NCBI GenBank assembly: GCA_905178155.1 | Contig: CAJINV010000022.1 | Span: 7,207-71,206 of the forward strand | DNA: 64,000 nucleotides | Reading direction: 5' to 3' | Origin: Amoebophrya sp. A120 | Lineage: Eukaryota; Sar; Dinophyceae; Syndiniales; Amoebophryaceae | Part shown: piece after piece, positions 11,474-27,558 of the stretch | Position numbering within the stretch: position 1 is the first letter of the stretch | Layout: each line of letters opens with the position of its first letter | Program-made: the position numbers and the translations under genes | Notes under the pieces: generated by a model | The model's database searches: none | Told to the model about the DNA's origin: nothing | The model's input: the letters and a program-made list of their open reading frames with translations, nothing else

Positions 11474-13478
11474 ATGGCAACATCAAGATCAACTACCGCG
11501 CTGGCAAGAAGAGTTTATTTGCTTCTGCAATTGCTCCTGCCATTTGATGCACCGAGCCCGACCGGCGCCGTGGAGGTTTTGGTGACGAGAATTATAGCGC
11601 AGAAACGCACACTGAGCGATGAAGACGCAGCTGCTGGAACTAGCGACGGTGTAGTAACTATCAACTGTAAAGATGTCTGGGTCTGGAAGAATTGATGTTT
11701 GTCATGCCTGTCTGGCATGATTCTTAAATCTGTCATGCACGGCACCCAGGAGCTCTGTTTTTCTGTGATGCAGAAACGCAGTTTGTCATGCAGAATAGGC
11801 AACACCTAGAAGCTCAGAAACTTGTCATGCTGAGCCAGCATTTGTGGCCTCATCATGAGACGCCGCCCAGCATCACAAGTTTCCAGACCCAGACATTTTT
11901 ACATTTGATAGTAACTGCGGGAGCGCATCCCGGATCCTCCTCGTCCACGAGTGCTGCTGTTGACGCATATCCTGGGTAGAAACGTCCCCACCCCGGAGTC
12001 AAGATGGGAACTTTGCAACACAAACCTAGAGAGAAGTTTTGGGGGTCACGCATGACAAATTTCAGCTCATACTGTAGTGCAGATTAGCGTGCTGGACAGC
12101 CGCATTACAAATCCGTCTGCTTATCCTGGCTGCAGCATTACAAATTTTGATAACGTGACTGGAAATGCCTATCATGCGTATGCGCAACACAAATGTTCCT
12201 GTCATTGGAAATCAGCATGACAACTCTGGTGGGGTGGGGACGTTTTTCCGTGCGAGAACGCATCCAAATCATTAGGTACGTCAGCCTCGATCAGCCTTGT
12301 CGACAACACCACCGTTCGGGTGGACCCCTGCGCTGAGCAAAGCAATTTGTGCGAGGAGTACGAAATTCTGCACGACCTCGAAAATTGCCGCCGGTTCGAG
12401 TATGACAGTGCACAACTCCCCCTCCCCCTCATTTGTATACACATGAACGGCAATACAAGCATCAGCAAGACTGCCGGTTTTGCATGGCAAATTCGCACTT
12501 GAGTGGACTACCAGAACTAACTTGTCATGCAAACAGTGCCAAGAGGCAAAGAGTGGATTGGGTACTAGTTTGCATGACAAATAATGAGGGGGAGGGGGAG
12601 TTGTGCACTTTCATATCGAGAATAAAAAAGTGGAGAAACTGGATTTAGAATTCGATTACGAAAACGACAATCTATTTGCCATCGGCGTAGCCAGTGGGGT
12701 CTTGAAACCCGGGACGACGACGAGTACAACTCTTAATATTACTGATGGAACAAATACTAAAAATCCGCTGAAACAAGCCACGCCACACAGAAGTCCCTTC
12801 ACGGCCTTAAGCAGGGACTCCAGTATCGACGACCCGGTGGACTTTTACGTGTGGGCGTCGAAACTGAACGGTGGTAGAAGCGACGAAACACTTATCGGGA
12901 AAGACTTGCCGGCAGAGACCGCGGTTTGGCTCACGGCAGATGATAAAGCTGCAACAACTGCTGATCATGTTGACAACAGCACAGCAGCAGCAGCAGCAGC
13001 AGAAGGTTCTTCGTCCTCCTATACCGTTCCGGAACCCCGGATGATTTTGGGAGAGGAACAGAAAGATTTTTTTTCGGGCGACCCGGAGAAAGATATCCTG
13101 AGAGTTTCTTTAACGAGGCTGAAAAAAGAGGAGAAGGAGGAGGAGGGCTCTGGTGAAGGGGGAACATCAGCGGGAGCTTCTGATGCACCTACTTCCACAA
13201 TCGCCCCTCTGCAGATTGTTCTGGAGTCTTGGACGTGCGAGAAAAAACTCCCCGACGAAAACATTTTTACCGGATTGGACGACGCGTGCGGGGAGACTCC
13301 GGGCAGCGCGATGTTTCAGCTTTTGACCCTGGCGAAAAGGAGTTGCTGCAGTGACGAGACTGCGCGAATGGGGGACGCGAAGCTGGAGTGCACGATGGAC
13401 AAAGACGAGTGGAAAGAAGAATGCGGGTTGGACATTTGCGACTGGGGACCATCGCTGGAGGAATCTTCGTGCTGTTGA
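11474..13478 (+). CDS. Predicted secreted cysteine-containing protein (410 aa)
   Basis: Exons 11474-11658, 11916-11967, 12263-12400 and 12621-13478 total 1233 nt. Introns are introners A, C and E. The chosen ATG gives a basic N-terminus followed by VYLLLQLLLPF, a plausible signal peptide; an upstream frame without an obvious signal is also open. The mature part is acidic, with paired cysteines at mid-length and a cysteine cluster in the last 80 residues (SCCSD, ECTMD, ECGLDICDW, terminal CC), which suggests a disulphide-bonded extracellular domain. The segment GAVEVLVTR resembles AAVEVLVKTR in the next gene, and both genes are followed by a related repeat, so the two may be ancient tandem duplicates. 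No known family is recognised. Confidence 0.72.
11659..11910 (+). mobile_element. Introner A, first intron of the secreted protein gene
   Basis: 252 bp, TATCAACTGT...ACATTTGATA, duplication GTAAC on both sides. Confidence 0.93.
11968..12257 (+). mobile_element. Introner C with decayed right end
   Basis: 290 bp. The left end TATCCTGGGTAGAAACGTCC is intact and pairs with GGACGTTTTTCC. The last bases read TGCGAGA instead of CAGGATA. The duplication ACGCA is still perfect and the frame is restored. Confidence 0.85.
12401..12615 (+). mobile_element. Introner E, third intron of the secreted protein gene
   Basis: 215 bp, TATGACAGTGCACAACTCCC...GAGTTGTGCACTTTCATA, duplication TCGAG. The frame change 2 to 0 matches. 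Confidence 0.93.
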
Positions 13479-14492
13479 TGAAAGGTGAAAGAATCTAATA
13501 AAGTACTGTTCCGTTTAGGTTTACTTTTCCGGATGATCCGGAAGCTTTATAGAAGTTCTTGTAGTGCTAGTGCCACTGTAAAGAACTTGTAGAAGTGCTT
13601 CCCATTTTATATATTCTGTGCCTGCCGAGTCGACTTATTACACCACGGAGACTCCTCCAGCAGGCTTCGTCTTCGTACAATATCTATATCTCCGAGCAGG
13701 CTTCGTCCAGTCTGCCCCAGCAGACTTCGTCTTGTTTTCGTGTGTAGACTTTGACTGAGCATGGAAACTGCGCTTTAGATTCCCTCCCATGTCGGTTGTG
13801 TTTCTGTTTCCTCACCTCGAACTCTGGCAGAACTTCAAGATAGGAGTAAGAGGTCAACGCAAAAATTCTCTCCCTAGTGCAAGCACGTACAGAAAAATCG
13901 CAGCCGTATTGAAACCCCCGCTCCTGTATCGTAGAGCTGGAGCTCTACTAGGTTCTTGTGTTGCATTTTCTGAAAAGACCACGAGACTCCGGGTAGGAAG
14001 GTCATGCATCTACCGACAGGACAATACAACTGTTTATCGTCCAGAAGTCTTCACTCGGTAGTTCTCTCGTGCAGTTGTTTTACTTAGTTCATCACACAGA
14101 TAGATAAAATTCTTTTGCATGGCAAAAGTGTTGAAATTTGGTCGCTTTTGTCCTCGTTCTCACACCATCGTGCGTCTCCTGTCAAATACAACTTCGTGCA
14201 GCTCCTCGTCAAAAGCTGCAACATCTTCCTCGTTCTGGTAGTGTAAAAGCTACAACTTCGGACGATCTTCATCATTATGAATGAAAGAAAATGATATTTG
14301 CTTGCGTTTTGTGCCGCAGTTACGACTTCACTATTAATATGCCGATAACCAGGACGCGTGGTCCCAGAACTACACTAAGAACCCAAGTACCTACTTAGTT
14401 GACTACCTCTTGTTGGTCCTCTGTAGTTCTCGCTTTTGTTTCGTTTTAAACCCGCAATATAGAACCTCCACGTAAGACTCAGACAAGCAGCA
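13479..14492. other. Intergenic stretch with a repeat shared with 16.8 kb
   Basis: Contains short repeats of AGCAGGCTTCGTC around 13660-13735, then a block at about 13735-13925 (GTGTAGACTTTGACTGA and TACAGAAAAATCG landmarks) that recurs diverged at 16805-16960. Confidence 0.6.
13735..13925 (+). repeat. Diverged dispersed repeat, copy 1
   Basis: Same order of landmarks as 16805-16960: TAGACTTTGACTGA, TTTTAGATT, GGCTGTGTTTC-like, AAGATAGG-GTAAGAGG, GTACAGAAAAATCG, GCAGCCGTA. Each copy follows the stop codon of one of two adjacent cysteine-rich genes. Confidence 0.65.
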
Positions 14493-16708
14493 ATGTCGCT
14501 TCTTGTTCTTGTGCAAGAACTACATAAACGGCGTGTACAAGACCTTTGGCGCAGCAGCACCACGAAGGGAACTTCGTGTTCCGCCGCCGTCCTCGCAGGA
14601 GCACTTCTGTGCGGCTTTCTCTGTGAACAAGGTGAACACGACGCGTTGTTGGGTCGTTTTTCTAATTTCCGTGGAGTTGCGGCGGTTGAGGTCCTCGTGA
14701 AGACTAGAACAAAGAACACTCACACTGCTCGTCAACATCTATCCAGCGTCGACTTTCTTGGCGATTGCTTGCCGCGTCTGGAAAACGACCTCGCGGAGTG
14801 CAAACGTTGCTGTTCCGGAGCGCACGTTTACAAGTGCACCGGCAGATGTCCGAATAAAGAGGCAAACAAGGCAAAAAAGGCGCAACAGAAAAAAAACTGC
14901 AACAGTGCCTGTGAAACGGAATTTGAAGAATATCAAAAAACGTTAACGACGCCGGCGCCAGCGCCGAGTGGTGGTGACAATACTGGTACATCAACGACGC
15001 CGACCCCAACGCCTAGTGGGAGCGATGGCACTTCTGGTAGCACCACGCCGACACCGACACCTAGTGCAAGTAGTGGTGATCAAAACTCCGGTGACGGATC
15101 TTCGGCAGATGGTGGTGGTGAAGCGTCCGCCGCCGGGGCTGCTACAGGCAGAAGCGGCGCCCCGCATATGGAAGAGGCAAACTGTGTGTTTTCTAGTTGT
15201 GTAAGCTGTTTAGTGCAAGACGAAGACAGCGGAAATGCAAATAAGAATAACTTATCATGCTGTGGCTGTGCAGATGGTGCGGACGTGCAGTACGTGAATT
15301 AAGAATAATATTATACTATAATATTGTGTTTTTACAACGCACACACACTAGATGAATTATGGCCCCTGCATACCTTTTACAAACCATGAACATGATGACA
15401 GACGCTTACAAACCAGATTGATGAACCCTCGTGCATGTAGCTTCTCATGGCCACACACTTCATACGCAACTAGCGCAGTAGTTTTTTGTTTTCTTGCATA
15501 CCAGAGGCAGGGGGCTCCGTGGACTTTACATCGCAAGGCGGAGCAGGGAGTAACACAAATAGTGCCGCGAAGAACTCTCCACCTCCTTCTACTGGGTCTT
15601 GCGGTTCCAATATCCACTGCAAATAATATATCTGGGTCCGGAATAAACTTGTGATGCAGGTTTGCGTTTGGCAATCATGAGGACTTGTTTGAATTGACGG
15701 CCAAGCATGACAAGTTTTTGAGTTGTTAGGTGTAGTTGATGCCGATTCTGCATGGCAAACTGCGTTCTTTCCGGATGACAACAAAATGGGGCGACGTTCA
15801 CGTTTGCGTAACGTGCATGACAGACTTGAGAGATGTCATGGTCACTCGTCTGACCGAACAACATGACAACTCTTGCATGATTCTTCCAGCACCAGATGAC
15901 CCAGATCGATCTTCCCAATGCATACCCAACACTACGGTGATCGTTGTCGTGGTGGTCGTCGCGCTGGTGCTACTTGTGGGCATCGGTCTGATTCTCTTCA
16001 GGTTGAGCGACGGAGGAGACTACTACTCGCCCGACGACTATTACGCGCCGGAAGACGCTTTTAACTACTCGCAAGGCAAAGGCACCCGGGGCTCGATGAT
16101 CATGGGAACCAAGGGCGGTTATCCTGTGCAAAAGTATCGTACGCGTAGTAATTGCGTTGATGCATGACAAATCTCTTTCTCAAGGTAAATCAGCATTCCA
16201 AATTCGATTTGTAATGCTGCGCCAATTTGTAATGCTAGTACGATAGGATACTTTTGCGATGCATAGGTTTTTATCAAATGCAAATACCAGTCTGGGGTCT
16301 CGGGACGATGAAAGAACTTGTGATGCTGCTGAACTCTGCCTGATTCTGATTACATTTGCAACACTACAACTTCCGGAGGCAGCTACGCAGATGAAGTTTG
16401 TGGAGCGTGTTCTCATGCAAGGATGACGTCGATTCGTTTTCGTTTAAAGCAACGAACCACATGGTTCCCAAACTAACACTAGGAGGTGGACTTTTCTTCT
16501 TGGTCATGCAAAAACAATACTTAATTTACAGGAGATTTAATCTGCAGCGCTTAGAGGAATGGAAGACGAGCATCACAAGTTCCAGTTTCCCAGACCCACA
16601 TCGATTTCCAGTTGATACGCCAACATGACGCGGCCGTCCAAAGGGGGTTACGGAAACAAAGGGGACAAGACCTACGGAGGTGGCTACGGAGGAGGTGGAT
16701 ACTATTGA
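14493..16708 (+). CDS. Predicted cell-surface protein: Cys-rich ectodomain, Pro/Thr stalk, one TM helix (388 aa)
   Basis: Exons 14493-15276, 15505-15610, 15930-16119 and about 16622-16708 total 1167 nt. Intron 1 is probably canonical (GTGCGG...ACCAG, 228 nt, with a good pyrimidine tract). The others are introners. Residues about 29-44 form a short hydrophobic stretch that may be a signal anchor. A cysteine-rich region follows (CLPRLENDLAECKRCC, CTGRCP), then a mucin-like stalk of TTPTPTPS repeats, a second cysteine cluster, and a TM helix (TTVIVVVVVVALVLLVGIG). A Tyr/Gly-rich tail ends GGGYGGGGYY. This is the architecture of a type I surface receptor or adhesin. The C-terminal exon call depends on removing two abutting introners, so it is the weakest part. 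Confidence 0.68.
15611..15924 (+). mobile_element. Introner A, diverged, in the surface protein gene
   Basis: 314 bp. TATCCACTGC and the CTGGGTCCGGAA arm pair with a right arm interrupted by a short insertion and ending CAATGCATA. Flanks TCCAA and CCCAA (4 of 5). The frame change 0 to 1 matches the TM-encoding exon. Confidence 0.8.
16120..16265 (+). mobile_element. Introner B, abutting another introner
   Basis: 146 bp, TATCCTGTGC...GCGATGCATA. Only six bases separate it from the next element. The target duplication is not clean (GCGGT / GGTTT). Confidence 0.8.
16272..16617 (+). mobile_element. Introner A, diverged, abutting introner B
   Basis: 346 bp, TATCAAATGC...CCAGTTGATA, with a degenerate CTGGGGTCTC arm. 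Removing both neighbours (151 + 351 nt) restores the frame to the Gly/Tyr-rich last exon. No clear 5-mer duplication. Confidence 0.72.
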
Positions 16709-16804
16709 AGGCGACATGATGGAGCGGAATCAATTTTTTCGTATGTTGTTTCGTGTATTCGTACACTATCCGCTCTGTCGACTATCCTGCATACTTTTCT
16801 TTTC

Positions 16805-16960
16805 GTGTTTAGACTTTGACTGAACATCCAAGCCTTTTAGATTACCCCGCATGAAGATATTAACGGCTGTGTTTCAAGCTCCCCTCAAAACAAGACAGAA
16901 GATGAAGATAGGCGTAAGAGGCCCACGTACAAGTACAGAAAAATCGACGCAGCCGTAAAA
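16805..16960 (+). repeat. Diverged dispersed repeat, copy 2
   Basis: Partner of 13735-13925, with the same landmarks in the same order and spacing within tens of bases. Confidence 0.65.
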
Positions 16961-17205
16961 TGCCTGCTCCACCTGCATCGTAGCGTATATCTATGTTCAT
17001 CGTCGTTCAGCTTGAGCATGATGTGGTATTCAATTTGGATCGACGTTTCCCCTTCACGTTCGAAAATCATGAAACATTCTCGGTCGTTTGATAAGATGTA
17101 GGATCACATAGCCGAGTGATGATCCTCTAGCAATAGATAGCGAAACGCTGTACATCAACTAAGCAAGCACTAGAAGCGGAAAATAGAAGACAAAAGTTGA
17201 TCAAA

Positions 17206-17229
17206 CAGTCAGTCAGTCAGTCAGTCAGT
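17206..17229. repeat. (CAGT)6 microsatellite
   Basis: Six perfect copies of CAGT. Confidence 0.95.
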
Positions 17230-17825
17230 AGGATTGCAGCTGATCATCCTTTCGTCAATAGTTGTCGTCGTGTCTATCTATGGGCAAAAGCTTATCTGCA
17301 GTTTGTTGTCCGATCATATTTTCGCCACACTACATCGGCATCATCCTCGGTCATGGTAAAATTTCTGGGCTGTTGCGTCAAAGCAGCATCAAAGTTGGTG
17401 CTTCGTCTCGTCATGAAAAAGGGAGTCCGCCACTGTGGATGCAAAAATTCTTGTCGTGTGCTAGTAAGTGTACTTATTCGGGATCAAGTTGTTCGTGTGT
17501 AAAATTCGGGATGTTGGTTCGTCGTTTTTCGTTTCCGTCGAGCTTTTCGAAAAAGTTCTTTGTTCTTTTCAACTTATTTTGCGCAAATGCAACATAAGTC
17601 GGGTAGGGGTACGGACGTAGCTGTTGCTTCTGATATCAAGTTTTTTACAATTCGCTACAACCCGCCTGCCCTCGTACTAGTTTAGGCCGGCAAGCACGAG
17701 GATCGTCTGGATTTTTTTTCAGAAAAACATTCGCGTTTTGCCTTTATTTCCCGGCCAAATACAGAGTCTTAAGCTACAAGGCAGAGAGCGGTCGGTTGCG
17801 CTTGTGCACCATAAAAAAACATCTC

Positions 17826-20624
17826 ATGGCGTTTCTCTCCAAGTGCCCCCGGCAGACCATCGGGGTCGAGATCCACGGGGATCTGGTTTGCGGCGTGAAA
17901 CACCGAACCGAGGGCAAACTGCCCGGACCGGCGCCTGGGTACCACGTGTTGACCGCTTCATGCAGTTTCTTCGACATCGAGATCGACGTCAAGTTCAACA
18001 TGTCGTGCAGCTTCTACCATATTTTTCTACCATGTAGTCACGCTCGACACCGCTTCTATTATTTGATGAGATTTGCATGGATGCTGCAGCGCTAGCAACC
18101 TAAAGAGTATTAAAAGTGGACGAGAAGAAACTCCTCCTATCCACAGGTCTTACAACCCGTCCCAAAATTTGGTCCGGTCTCGATCAATCGGCGCAGGTAT
18201 GCAAGGGAACAAGGAACATCTCAGGAGAGAGAAAAACTTGTGATGCGTCCTTTGCAAAATGCTGGTTGTCTCGATGAGGCACCTGCGACACCGCAACTAC
18301 TGCAGGTCGTTGCAAAAGACCAGGCATGATCTTAATCCAGGTCGGCATCACAAGTGAACTGCTTATTGCAGTTTAGTCTCTATCTCCGATTCATTTTCAT
18401 ACCTTTCAGTAGCCGTGCCCCGCGGGATACCACACAATGGCTGGTGAGGAACAAAAAAATGAACGTTCCCATGATAAACCTGCGGGAAGACCGAACGAGC
18501 TCTGCGATGCTTGGGAATAGGAGCTTTAACTACGCTAGCAGGATAGCGGTATGACTCTTTTTGACATCATCTTCGATCGTATGCATGACAAAATTTCATT
18601 GCCATTTCTCATTCCCCATGACAAACTTTTTACACAAAAATAAAACTTTTGTCCTAACAGACGCCGTCCAAGCTGCGACAGGAGATTACTTCGCCCCTCG
18701 TTCGCGACAGTGGGTTTTCTTTGAGCAACAGTAGCAACTACTACCCGCTAGCAGTGAAAAGAGACCTTTCCAGGGACTATAACCTCTCCGACTACGCGTC
18801 CCGTTCGCGGTCCGTCAGCCCCACAAGGATGGACCAAATGGAAGCTTTCACGAGTCAATTAGATAGAAGTGTTGCGGGTACCAGTGTAGGAGGAATGAAT
18901 AACAATAACCTCTCCTCCCTGCAAGACTACGATCCCTACAATACCCTCGCCTCCACATCCTACCAAAACCCGGCTCTCTACGTCCCCCGAATCCAGGAGC
19001 CCCGGCCCGCCAGTCCGCTGCATGCCCAAACCCCCAGCACCGCGACTTTTGTCCGGGCTACAGAACTTGGGGGAGAAGGACAAGGACCTCCTGTGTCCCC
19101 GAATAGTAGCAAAAAGACGGCAACCTCTATGGGACTCTCAACTGTTTTTACATTCTCAACTGTTACATGAATTTGTAATGCAAGAATATCAAAAGTCAAA
19201 GGAGGGGGGTTGGTTGCACATCCAGCATTACAAAGTCCGCACAGGTTTAGATGCTGTTTAGCCCTTCGGGAATTCAATTTGTTATGCGAAGTAGCTTGAT
19301 CCTGTGGTGGCTTATGGCAATTTTGCATCACAAATTCATGTAACAGCTGAGAGTGTACCGTTTGCGAACGCCATAACCTCGGTGAAGTCACAAGCTTCGA
19401 AACAAAATTTTTACAGCAACTATGCCTACCAGCCGAAACCGCGGCACTTCTACAAGGAGGAGCAGAAAACCAGAGTAATGGGACAAGACCCGGTAATTTT
19501 GTCAGCAAGCAAATCGACGGCCGGTGGGAGTGCTGCGACAATGGTAGGGTCCAAAGCATCAAGTCGAAAGCCGGTGCAGACATATACGAAGAACGGGAAG
19601 AAGGTACCTACTAGTAGTGGTACGATTCCAAGCGTAGCACTTTTCTAAACTTGTACTTGAACATGTCATGCACCTTCTGCATGAAGTTGAAGACGCACAC
19701 GCACGTGCTTGTCCATCTTTGTGAAGATGCACACTTACGTATACTTTACACCATATCTTCATCTACCAAATACAGATCCCGGGATCCCGCAGCGAGCACG
19801 TAATCAAGCGCGCCTACGGCGGTGGCATGGTAACCGACTACGGGAAAACCGATAATCACATCGCCTTGAACTACGTAGGTCAGCCGAAAAATACCCTTTC
19901 CCCCGCTTCCTCCGCGAAAAAAATCAACCAGATTATCAACCAGAGTGAAAAACGACTGAAGTTGCAGGAGGAGGTTAGGTTAACGATTCTGAAAAACCGC
20001 GAGGATTTAGAAAGACGGTTCCGGGGGTTGAAGACAAAGAGAAACGAAATGGCACACATGAAGCTTGTTGAGCTCGAAAACGCGATCAGCTCGGGAGCCG
20101 GAATTGTTCTAGGGTCTACTACTAATACCTACTCCCGCGGGGCGACACCAACTTCGCCGAATAAACCGACCGAATTTCAACTCGCTTCAAACATCTATGC
20201 GGAGAGTCACAGCGCGAAGAACACCGCGGAGTCCTTTCAAGTGAGTCCGACGAGTGGGAAAATTAGCAGAACGAAATCCCCCGGCGGGGGAAGTAGTAGT
20301 AACGCAGGTGGAAGGAAAAATCCGCGGAGCCCGGGGGTTAGGGGAACGAGTACGACGAATAAGTTTATGCACCATGTCATGGCGAGTCAGAATCGGTGGG
20401 ATCAGCACTTTATCCTGTGCAAAAGTATCGTACTCGTATAAATGCATATACAAATTTTCTCAGCATGAGAAATAAAATTTGTAATGCCGATTTACCCATA
20501 AGAAAAAAATTTGTAATGCATGATGGCAATACGAGTAGGCACGATAATTTTGCATTGCATACACTTGTCCAGCCTGAAAACCGCCGGAGGCGTCAACTTA
20601 TCCCGGTCGGCGAAGGGGGTGTAG
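17826..20624 (+). CDS. Coiled-coil, low-complexity protein, function unknown
   Basis: The ATG at 17826 opens a frame (MAFLSKCPRQTIGVEIHG) running to about 18.0 kb; its donor is unresolved. Later exons are 18147-18196, 18413-18548, 18661-19127, 19381-19603, 19776-20410 and 20567-20624 (1569 nt in phase). Introns after 18196, 18548 and 19603 are GT-AG. Those after 19127 and 20410 are introners F and B. The middle is Ser/Pro/Tyr-rich. A coiled coil of about 60 residues (KKINQIINQSEKRLKLQEEV onward) lies in the sixth listed exon, followed by a basic, serine-rich tail. The product may be a cytoskeleton-associated or scaffold protein, but no family is recognised. The stop codon lies inside the target duplication of a further introner. 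Confidence 0.6.
19128..19375 (+). mobile_element. Introner F in the coiled-coil gene
   Basis: 248 bp, TATGGGACTCTCAAC...GAACGCCATA, duplication ACCTC. The frame moves 1 to 2 as needed. Confidence 0.92.
20411..20561 (+). mobile_element. Introner B in the coiled-coil gene
   Basis: 151 bp, TATCCTGTGC...TGCATTGCATA, duplication CACTT. Confidence 0.92.
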
Positions 20625-20626
20625 GC

Positions 20627-20905
20627 TATCCTGAGTAAAAACGTCCCCACCCCAGAGTTGTCATGCAAATCTGCATGGTAAAAATGCCTCTCATGCGGAG
20701 CCCCATGACAGGCATTTTTTAGTCGTGTCTCGCAATTTGTCATGCTCCAATCGGCATGGTGCGCTGGATCTGTGATGCTGCTCATCTAGCTAAACAGGAT
20801 TACACCACGAGGCCAAATTTGTAATGCAGAACTCCCAAAACTTGCAGATTTGTGTTGCAGACTTCCCATTTTGACTATGGTGTGGAGATGCTTTTACATA
20901 TGATA
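20627..20905 (+). mobile_element. Introner C inserted at a stop codon
   Basis: 279 bp, TATCCTGAGTAAAAACGTCC...CTTTTACATATGATA. The duplicated 5-mer TAGGC (20622-20626 and 20906-20910) contains the TAG stop of the coiled-coil gene. Confidence 0.9.
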
Positions 20906-20910
20906 TAGGC

Positions 20911-22145
20911 GGGGGAGTTCTTAGTTGTACTACAGGGAGTTTCGAATAGATCTATGATTTCCCCTTGAACTATGTAAAATCAGATGCAGATGCAGCGGAA
21001 ACAAAGCAATGTGAAAACATCAATAAGAACTCAGTTGCAGTTCGTCCGTATCAGAATCAGATTCAAAAGCCATAAACAGGCTGAAAATAATAGACATGTA
21101 AGATGGACTTGTTTATTGCATTCTTCATTCAAAACCATGATTCGCACAAATTGAAGTTTGATTTTCTAGACCGGTTGAGACACCGATCGCCAGCTACTTA
21201 CAAGCAGGAATATAGATAGTACGATAGACAGTCACTCGCTCGCCTAAAGAAGCGAGCACACGATTGATTTTCTAGATTCTTTGACATTCGCACCAGGAGC
21301 AGGGCTTCATGCACCTCTTGAACTCGTTTTGATGAAACGCATCTTGGTTGAACTCTTGTAAAACATTTTTTTTGGAAAAGTCAAAATGTACAAAAATGAC
21401 GTAAAATTCTCATTTTCTAGCCAGCTGGCTATGATGTTGATGACAGTCAAGAAGTTATGTAGCAAGGTACTTACTAGCTTCATGCACCAGTGTGTGAGGG
21501 CTTCAACTGCATTAGGTGGTATGCAGCAATTTCGTGCTGCTGCTTTTCTTCTTGATCCTCGGCTGCAAATCCATACGGGAAAAACTACCTTCGATCGGTG
21601 ACATTATACCACTTACAAGTGCACGTAGTTTTGCTTTGAAATAAAAAATTCAGGTCGCGGAGCTTGAGCGTATTGATCTGTACAAAAGAAGATCTACTAT
21701 TCAAGAAGTAGCAGGTCATCGAATGAAGTTCTGCAAAGGCAACAATTTTTGATCCTGCAAAAAATGATGCTGTAGTTTTTGGATCTCGATCTGCAGCAAG
21801 GTGAGAAAAAAATTTGTTCAAAAAAATGATCAAACCTTCGCAGTTAAAGAAATTTTCCTAACGCGTCCAACGTGCAGCTTTTGCAGCCTTCACGCAAAGA
21901 TGTAACTATTGCAGATCAAGATCAACAATGAAAGCGTTCAATCAACACGAACGAAAACAGGTTCGCATTTTCATTAGTTAGCGACACTATCTGGCAACTA
22001 CCGCGACTATTTGAAGCATGAGCAGTTTCTTGTGATATCGTTTGCCTCTACAACTTCCACGACCTAGATAGGAGTTTTTTCCAATTCATCTCTTGCATCA
22101 TCTTGCGATCCCTGGTACTATTTCTGGACAAGCAACACAAAGAAA
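20911..22145. other. Intergenic stretch
   Basis: AT-rich, with no supported gene, introner or strong repeat. Confidence 0.6.
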
Positions 22146-26501
<4,356 letters not shown>

Positions 26502-27558
26502 AGATGAAGCGTAGTTTCAGAGATGAGGTGGGCCACGTTTTGTGATATTAGGGTAGCACATAGTATTGAAACGCGAGTCATCGAGTTCTCATCTCTTTAG
26601 TTGGAATGCAAAAAAATTCCAGAGGATGTTGCTACAGAACGAAGTCGCTTACTTCCGACGTGTTGAAAGGACAACACTTTAGTGGATGCACCCAGATTGT
26701 TACTGATTTATAAACCAAAGCGCAAAATCCTCACCTAAAAAAGCAGCGTGCCGGCCGGGTGCTGCAAATTCTTTGTGTCAAGACCGCTGACTATGAAATT
26801 CAATAAAAATCAGAATTGTGTTCTTCAACTACCTCGTCGATAGTTTATTCGGGCTTCATCGTCTGATGTGGTTTGTCTTCGTTGGCTCTTTCGTCGTCTT
26901 CTCCGGTTGCCCGCAGCGTGTAAGCGGGACTCAAATCTTCAATGTCAAACCATCAGTAGTCACTTACCTACCGGCGCTTTCATGAACACATTCTAGTGTC
27001 CAAGATCTTGAACTTATATAATTCATGAAGGAACAACTACATGATTCCTTAACCACCTCCATCAAGAACTCACGTACACGTTCCGAAATCCCAAGAGAAA
27101 GAACTTTGCAAGTTGTAATAGGCAAGAAGTGCCAGCTGTTGTATCTGCAGTTACTACCATGCGAGTCTTGAATTTGTGCCAATAGTTTTGCCTATCGCTA
27201 CTGCATCGATCCCACCACAACATCAGCGGCCAGGTGGTTGTCGGCCACCAATTTTCTATTTTTATCTATTCCGACATAACATGATACATGAGTAATTGAA
27301 AAGTTGAATCTCCTAGTCTAGTAGCGACATCAAATACGCTCTTCATGTATCTTGTATCCATCATAGGCGACAAAACAATCAAGCACTCACGACATTCGTA
27401 AGCTAAGATCATGGCGACCCGACTCAAGAACAAGATCCAGATGTGAAGTTATCTTGAGCCTGATGAACTGCTAGTACAATTACGATAAGCTAAAGTTTCT
27501 AGATATTTCTGCACTGTGAAGATTTCGTTGTGCGAAGTAGAAGAGCAACTACACAACC
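26502..27558. other. Intergenic stretch
   Basis: No supported gene, repeat or introner. It separates NVL from AP-1 gamma. Confidence 0.6.

Larger units (their letters stand above)
16709..17825. other. Intergenic stretch with repeat copy 2 and a (CAGT)6 run
   Basis: Holds the second copy of the dispersed repeat (16805-16960) and a tetranucleotide microsatellite at 17206-17229. No supported gene. Confidence 0.6.
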
